Assembly: GCA_035532215.1 (NCBI GenBank)
Contig: DATKRK010000436.1
Coordinates: 1-16,678, forward strand
Direction of reading: 5' to 3'
Length of the DNA: 16,678 nucleotides
Source: JAICIG01 sp035532215
GTDB taxonomy: Bacteria; Planctomycetota; Planctomycetia; Pirellulales; JAICIG01
Positions 13,558-16,678 of this stretch are shown piece after piece. The notes under the pieces were generated by a model. It made no database searches. It worked only from the letters and a program-made list of their open reading frames with translations, and was not told the origin of the DNA. Positions within the stretch are counted from its first letter, which is position 1, and each line of letters opens with the position of its first letter. The translations under genes and the position numbers were made by a program.

Positions 13558-14628
13558 TCACGACAAAACGTGTACGAGCGAGTCGCGATGCTCGTGGATC
13601 CAGAGGCAGATGTCGCGGATGGTGTTGGCCACGCTGCGGCTGGGCCGCCAGTCGAAATCGCTGCGGACCTTGCGGGCGTCGGTCACGAAGATTCTCAGGT
13701 CGACGCCGGCGGTTTCCGCCACCGGCGAGATCGGCACGCGCCGGCCGGTCTCGGCCGCGCAGCGGGCGGTCAATTCCTGGAGCGAGACCGCCGCCTCGCG
13801 ACCGCCGCCCACGTTGTAAACGCGACCGTCCCAGCGGTCGATCGCCGCCGCCTGCAACAGCACCAACTCGCACAGGTCTTCGACGTGCAGGATGTCGCGC
13901 ACCTGCTTGCCTCCGCCGCCGAAGCCAAGATAACTCAGCGGCTTGTCGAAATAATGGCGGGCCACCCACAGCGTCACCACGCCTTGATCTGCTTTGCCCA
14001 TCTGCCAAGGCCCGGCCAACAACCCGCAGCGATCGACGAGCGCCCGCATACGATAGCCGTGGACGTACTCTTGGATCAACTGCTCGCAGGCCAGCTTGCT
14101 GGCGCCGTAGAACGACCGCGCCCCGTCCAGCGGAAACTCCTCGGCGATGCCGTGCTCCGAGAAGCCGGGCGATTCGGCGTCCGGCTGCCAGCGAAACCGC
14201 GTTGCGGTCTCGACATAGGGCAGCGCGTTCAAGCGCGCGATCGGATAGACGCGGCTGGTGCTCAAAAACAGAAACGCCGCTCGATGCGCTCGGGCGGCCT
14301 CCAGGCAATTGATCGTGCCGGCCAGGTTGGTTTCCAACACGTAGCGCGGCGAACCGTTGAGGCCGGCCTGCACCGCCGGTTCGGCCGAGGCGTCGACGAG
14401 CAAGTCGAATTCGGGCAACTCGTCGAAATCTTCCGCGCAGCGGACGTCGCCGTGACGGAAACGCACGCCCGCCGCCGCCAGCCGCGGCAAGTTCAGCTCG
14501 CTGCCGCGTCGCTTGAGATTGTCGAGCGCCGTCACCGTCGTCTCGGGCGACGCCCGGCGAAAGGCGATCGCCAGGTGCGAGCCGACGAAGCCGGCGCCGC
14601 CGGTAATCAGCACGCTCTTTAAGTTCAT
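13558..14628 (-). CDS. NAD-dependent sugar-nucleotide epimerase/dehydratase, CDP-paratose 2-epimerase-like (extended SDR)
   Basis: A 356-residue extended short-chain dehydrogenase/reductase. The NAD-binding ITGGAGFVGS loop (8-17) is followed by the sugar-nucleotide epimerase word ALDNLKRRGSELNL, close to the DNLSRKG of RfbE (CDP-paratose 2-epimerase). The catalytic set is complete: Ser in LSTSRVY (122-128) and YGASK with Tyr174 and Lys178. Further family words are DQGVVTLWVARHYFDKPLSYLGFGGGGKQVRDILHVEDL in outline, YNVGGG, and FDWRPS near the end. Likely role: making a nucleotide-activated sugar for surface polysaccharide or glycoprotein. GAGGA lies a few bases before the ATG. It follows the second epimerase gene by 53 nt on the same strand, so they are probably co-transcribed. 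The exact substrate is not determinable. Confidence 0.85.
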   Translation of the reverse strand: MNLKSVLITGGAGFVGSHLAIAFRRASPETTVTALDNLKRRGSELNLPRLAAAGVRFRHGDVRCAEDFDELPEFDLLVDASAEPAVQAGLNGSPRYVLETNLAGTINCLEAARAHRAAFLFLSTSRVYPIARLNALPYVETATRFRWQPDAESPGFSEHGIAEEFPLDGARSFYGASKLACEQLIQEYVHGYRMRALVDRCGLLAGPWQMGKADQGVVTLWVARHYFDKPLSYLGFGGGGKQVRDILHVEDLCELVLLQAAAIDRWDGRVYNVGGGREAAVSLQELTARCAAETGRRVPISPVAETAGVDLRIFVTDARKVRSDFDWRPSRSVANTIRDICLWIHEHRDSLVHVLS

Positions 14629-14681
14629 GGTTCCTCGCGATTTTTCAGACTTCGCGGTCGCGCCCGCGACGGCTCGCTCGA

Positions 14682-15743
14682 TCAGACCCGCTCCGAAAAC
14701 GACTCGCAGATTTCATCGATGATCCGCGGCACGCCGTATTCGCAACTCCAGTTCGGATAGTGCGATTGGAATTTGCGCGTATCGCTGATGTACCAGACGT
14801 GGTCGCCGATCCGGTTCTGCTCGCTATAGGCCAGCTTCATCTTGGCGCCCGTGCGGCGCTCGCACAGGGCGATCGCCTCTTGCACCGAGCAGTTGCTGCG
14901 CCGCCCGCCGCCCGCGTTGTACACCTCGCCGGGCCGAGGGTTCTGGCAATACTCCCAAAACATCTTGACCAGATCGAGCGCGTGCAGATTATCGCGGACC
15001 TGTTTGCCTTTGTATCCGTAGACGGTGTACTGCGTCCCGGTCAAGGCGCATTTGACCAGGTACGACAAAAACCCGTGCAGCCTGGTTCCCGAGTGCCCCG
15101 GGCCGGTCAGGCAGCCGCCGCGAAAGCAGACGGTGTTCATGCCGAAGTATCGCCCGTATTCCTGAACCATGGCGTCGGCGGCCAGCTTCGAGACGCCGAA
15201 CAACGAGTGCTTGGTTTGATCGACCGACATCTGCTCGTCGATGCCGTGCGCGTAGTAAGGATGCGTCGGGTCGATCTCCCAGCGAGTTTCGAGTTCGACC
15301 AGCGGCAGCTTGTTCGGATTGTCGCCGTAAACCTTGTTGGTCGAGGTGAAGAGGAAGCAGGCCTGGGGGCTGAACTGTCGCGCGGCCTCGAGCAGCGTCA
15401 GCGTGCCCAGGGCGTTGACCGAAAAATCGGCGTGCGGATTGGCCGCCGCCCAATCGTGCGACGGCTGGGCCGCGGCGTGAATCACCACCGCGATCTCGGA
15501 GCCGAACTCGGAAAACAGCCTCTCCATCTGCTGGCGATCGCGGATGTCGAGATCGAAATGCGAATAGTTCGCCAGGTTCGCTTCCAGTTCCTTGCGACGC
15601 CAGTGGGTGCAGGCCTCTTCGCCGAAAAACTCCCTGCGCAGGTTGTTATCGATGCCCAGCACGCGGTAGCCCTTGGCGCTGAAGAAGCGGGCCGCCTCTG
15701 CGCCGATCAATCCCGCCGAACCCGTCACCAGGCAAACTTGCAT
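14682..15743 (-). CDS. NAD-dependent epimerase/dehydratase, CDP-paratose 2-epimerase-like, catalytic Tyr replaced by Phe
   Basis: A 353-residue extended SDR of the same group as its downstream neighbour. The NAD loop is VTGSAGLIGA (6-15), then GIDNNLRREFFG, a sugar-nucleotide specificity word, TSTNKVYGDNPN (around 133-144, as in RfbE STNKVYGD), CFRGGCLTGPGHSG, and YKGKQVRDNLHALDLVKMF. Where the catalytic YxxxK should be, the sequence is LFGVSK: Phe182 and Lys186. That suggests altered chemistry, although this Phe version may be usual in its own subfamily. It is the first gene of a probable two-gene unit. The ATG at 15743 has only a weak ribosome site. Confidence 0.85.
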   Translation of the reverse strand: MQVCLVTGSAGLIGAEAARFFSAKGYRVLGIDNNLRREFFGEEACTHWRRKELEANLANYSHFDLDIRDRQQMERLFSEFGSEIAVVIHAAAQPSHDWAAANPHADFSVNALGTLTLLEAARQFSPQACFLFTSTNKVYGDNPNKLPLVELETRWEIDPTHPYYAHGIDEQMSVDQTKHSLFGVSKLAADAMVQEYGRYFGMNTVCFRGGCLTGPGHSGTRLHGFLSYLVKCALTGTQYTVYGYKGKQVRDNLHALDLVKMFWEYCQNPRPGEVYNAGGGRRSNCSVQEAIALCERRTGAKMKLAYSEQNRIGDHVWYISDTRKFQSHYPNWSCEYGVPRIIDEICESFSERV

Positions 15744-16246
15744 ACTCGACGTTTCCGAATCGCCAAAATCCGACCAAGCCCTGCTTGCCCGCCTCTGCGT
15801 CGCCGCAAAGGCGCTGCTTGTTTCAGATTAGCCGAGCCGGCTCGCTCGATCCACTGGGACGGTCAAGAAAGGCGTTCGCCAAGTCGGTATGGCGGGCCGG
15901 GTAAGAATTCTAACGGTCGTAACTGCGGCGCGGCGTCGTCCGTAGGCAACGCAACGTAAAGCGATCAGCAAACCTCTGGCTGACGCGGTGGCGCCGAGTC
16001 TTCCGAGTACATGAGCCGTGCCGAATTCAAGGAGTCGGCCGGCCGACCGTCGCCGGCGCGCGTCTCGTGCTAGCTTTGGCTTGTGCCAATTCAACGGGTG
16101 CGCGGCGCCCGCCATCCAGCGGTCGTATGTTTGGCGACCCCAAGGGGCAATCGCTGCACGGCGGCCGCTGGAAAAGCATCGAAAGGGAGACCGCGGCTGG
16201 CGACAAGAAAGTCGTTCGAGAGAAAGTCAAACGCGAGAGAGCGGCA
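15744..16246. other. Divergent intergenic region, about 500 bases
   Basis: This lies between the divergent epimerase and PilZ genes and should hold both promoters, but I find no convincing -35/-10 pair on either strand. A perfect 12-bp palindrome CGAGCCGGCTCG occurs at 15833-15844. The frame of the PilZ gene is open from 16067, but codons before 16247 do not look like the rest of the protein. No RNA gene was recognised. Confidence 0.4.
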
Positions 16247-16660
16247 GTGGCAACCTTGACGGTCCCCCAGGGATTCTTTTCGCTTGACCCGGAAAGCCTC
16301 GCGCGGCCTCCGCAGGCGGTCGCCGATTTCGTCGAGCGAGCAGTTAGGAATTCGAAGTATTACGACGGGCCGGACGTCCGTTCCGAGCGGCGCCACGCCG
16401 TGTCGCTGCGCGTGGCGGCCGTGCCGGTCAACGAGCGCTTGAACAAAATCGGCGAAGGGTTTATCGCCGCCAGCCGCGACATTTCCAGCGGCGGGATCGC
16501 CATTTACCACACGCGCGGCACGTCGGAAAGGTTTTTGGCGCTCGAACTCTCCGCGCCCTCGGGCGAGAAGATGCACGTCCTGCTCGAAGTGCTCCGCTGC
16601 CGGCCCGTGGGCCTGTTCTACGAGATCGCCGGCCGGTTCGTTTCCAAAATCGCTTCTTGA
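16247..16660 (+). CDS. PilZ-domain protein (predicted c-di-GMP binding)
   Basis: A 137-residue protein that is almost all one PilZ domain. The first c-di-GMP motif RxxxR is seen as RSERR; the second, D/N-x-S-x-x-G, as DISSGG about 37 residues later. The N-terminal segment (TVPQGFFSLDPESLARPPQAVADFVERAVRNS in outline) is helical. PilZ proteins bind c-di-GMP and pass the signal to motility, pilus or exopolysaccharide machinery; the target here is unknown. The start is uncertain: I prefer GTG 16247 (VATLTVPQGFF), with only a weak AGAGAG-like site upstream. ATG 16127 or 16067 would add 40 or 60 basic, low-complexity residues. The polysaccharide-type epimerases and the PilB-like ATPase in this window make a surface-related role reasonable, but that is inference. 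Confidence 0.8.
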   Translation: MATLTVPQGFFSLDPESLARPPQAVADFVERAVRNSKYYDGPDVRSERRHAVSLRVAAVPVNERLNKIGEGFIAASRDISSGGIAIYHTRGTSERFLALELSAPSGEKMHVLLEVLRCRPVGLFYEIAGRFVSKIAS

Positions 16661-16678
16661 GCGAGCGGGCCGAAGCAC

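Noticed and set aside
14760..15959. Plus-strand ORF (399 codons) opposite the second epimerase
   Set aside because: Antisense shadow; the minus strand encodes a complete SDR.

Overview
The window is GC-rich DNA (roughly 60-65% by eye, with strong G/C preference at third codon positions). The protein styles and the dispersed palindromic hairpins suggest a planctomycete, perhaps of the Pirellulales type. That placement is inference from pattern recognition; there is no rRNA, tRNA or marker gene here to settle it.

Layout. (1) 1-2612: a P1B-4 type metal-exporting ATPase on the minus strand (422-2341), bracketed by two MITE/REP-like inverted-repeat elements (196-333 and 2485-2612). (2) 2843-3408: a plus-strand Hsp20 small heat-shock gene with a strong Shine-Dalgarno site, a rho-independent terminator and a further palindromic repeat. 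(3) 3453-8257: a compact plus-strand operon for a complete group 3b (NADP-linked, 'sulfhydrogenase') [NiFe]-hydrogenase. It encodes an iron-sulfur subunit, a FAD/NAD(P)/[2Fe-2S] subunit, small and large catalytic subunits, and a dedicated C-terminal maturation protease. A candidate sigma-70 promoter and a short leader ORF precede it. (4) 8258-8676: a gap of about 420 bases holding an imperfect 129-bp inverted-repeat element. (5) 8677-11376: an 899-residue fusion of ADP-forming acyl-CoA synthetase (alpha and beta parts) with a GNAT acetyltransferase. (6) 11379-13297, minus strand: a universal-stress-protein domain fused to a PilB/GspE-type secretion ATPase, followed by a possibly coupled 64-residue membrane protein. 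(7) 13558-15743, minus strand: two tandem extended-SDR sugar-nucleotide epimerases of the CDP-paratose 2-epimerase type; the second has Phe where the catalytic Tyr should be. (8) 16247-16660: a PilZ-domain protein.

How they may work together. Group 3b hydrogenase can dispose of NAD(P)H electrons as H2 or recover them, and ADP-forming acetyl-CoA synthetase makes ATP while releasing acetate. Side by side they suggest a fermentative or low-oxygen energy module. With Hsp20, a Usp domain and a P1B-4 ATPase close by, the segment resembles hypoxia/dormancy gene sets such as the mycobacterial DosR regulon. This is analogy, because no shared operator was demonstrated. The most unusual single gene is the Usp-PilB/GspE fusion, in which a stress/nucleotide-sensing domain occupies the place of the usual N-terminal domain of a pilus/secretion ATPase.
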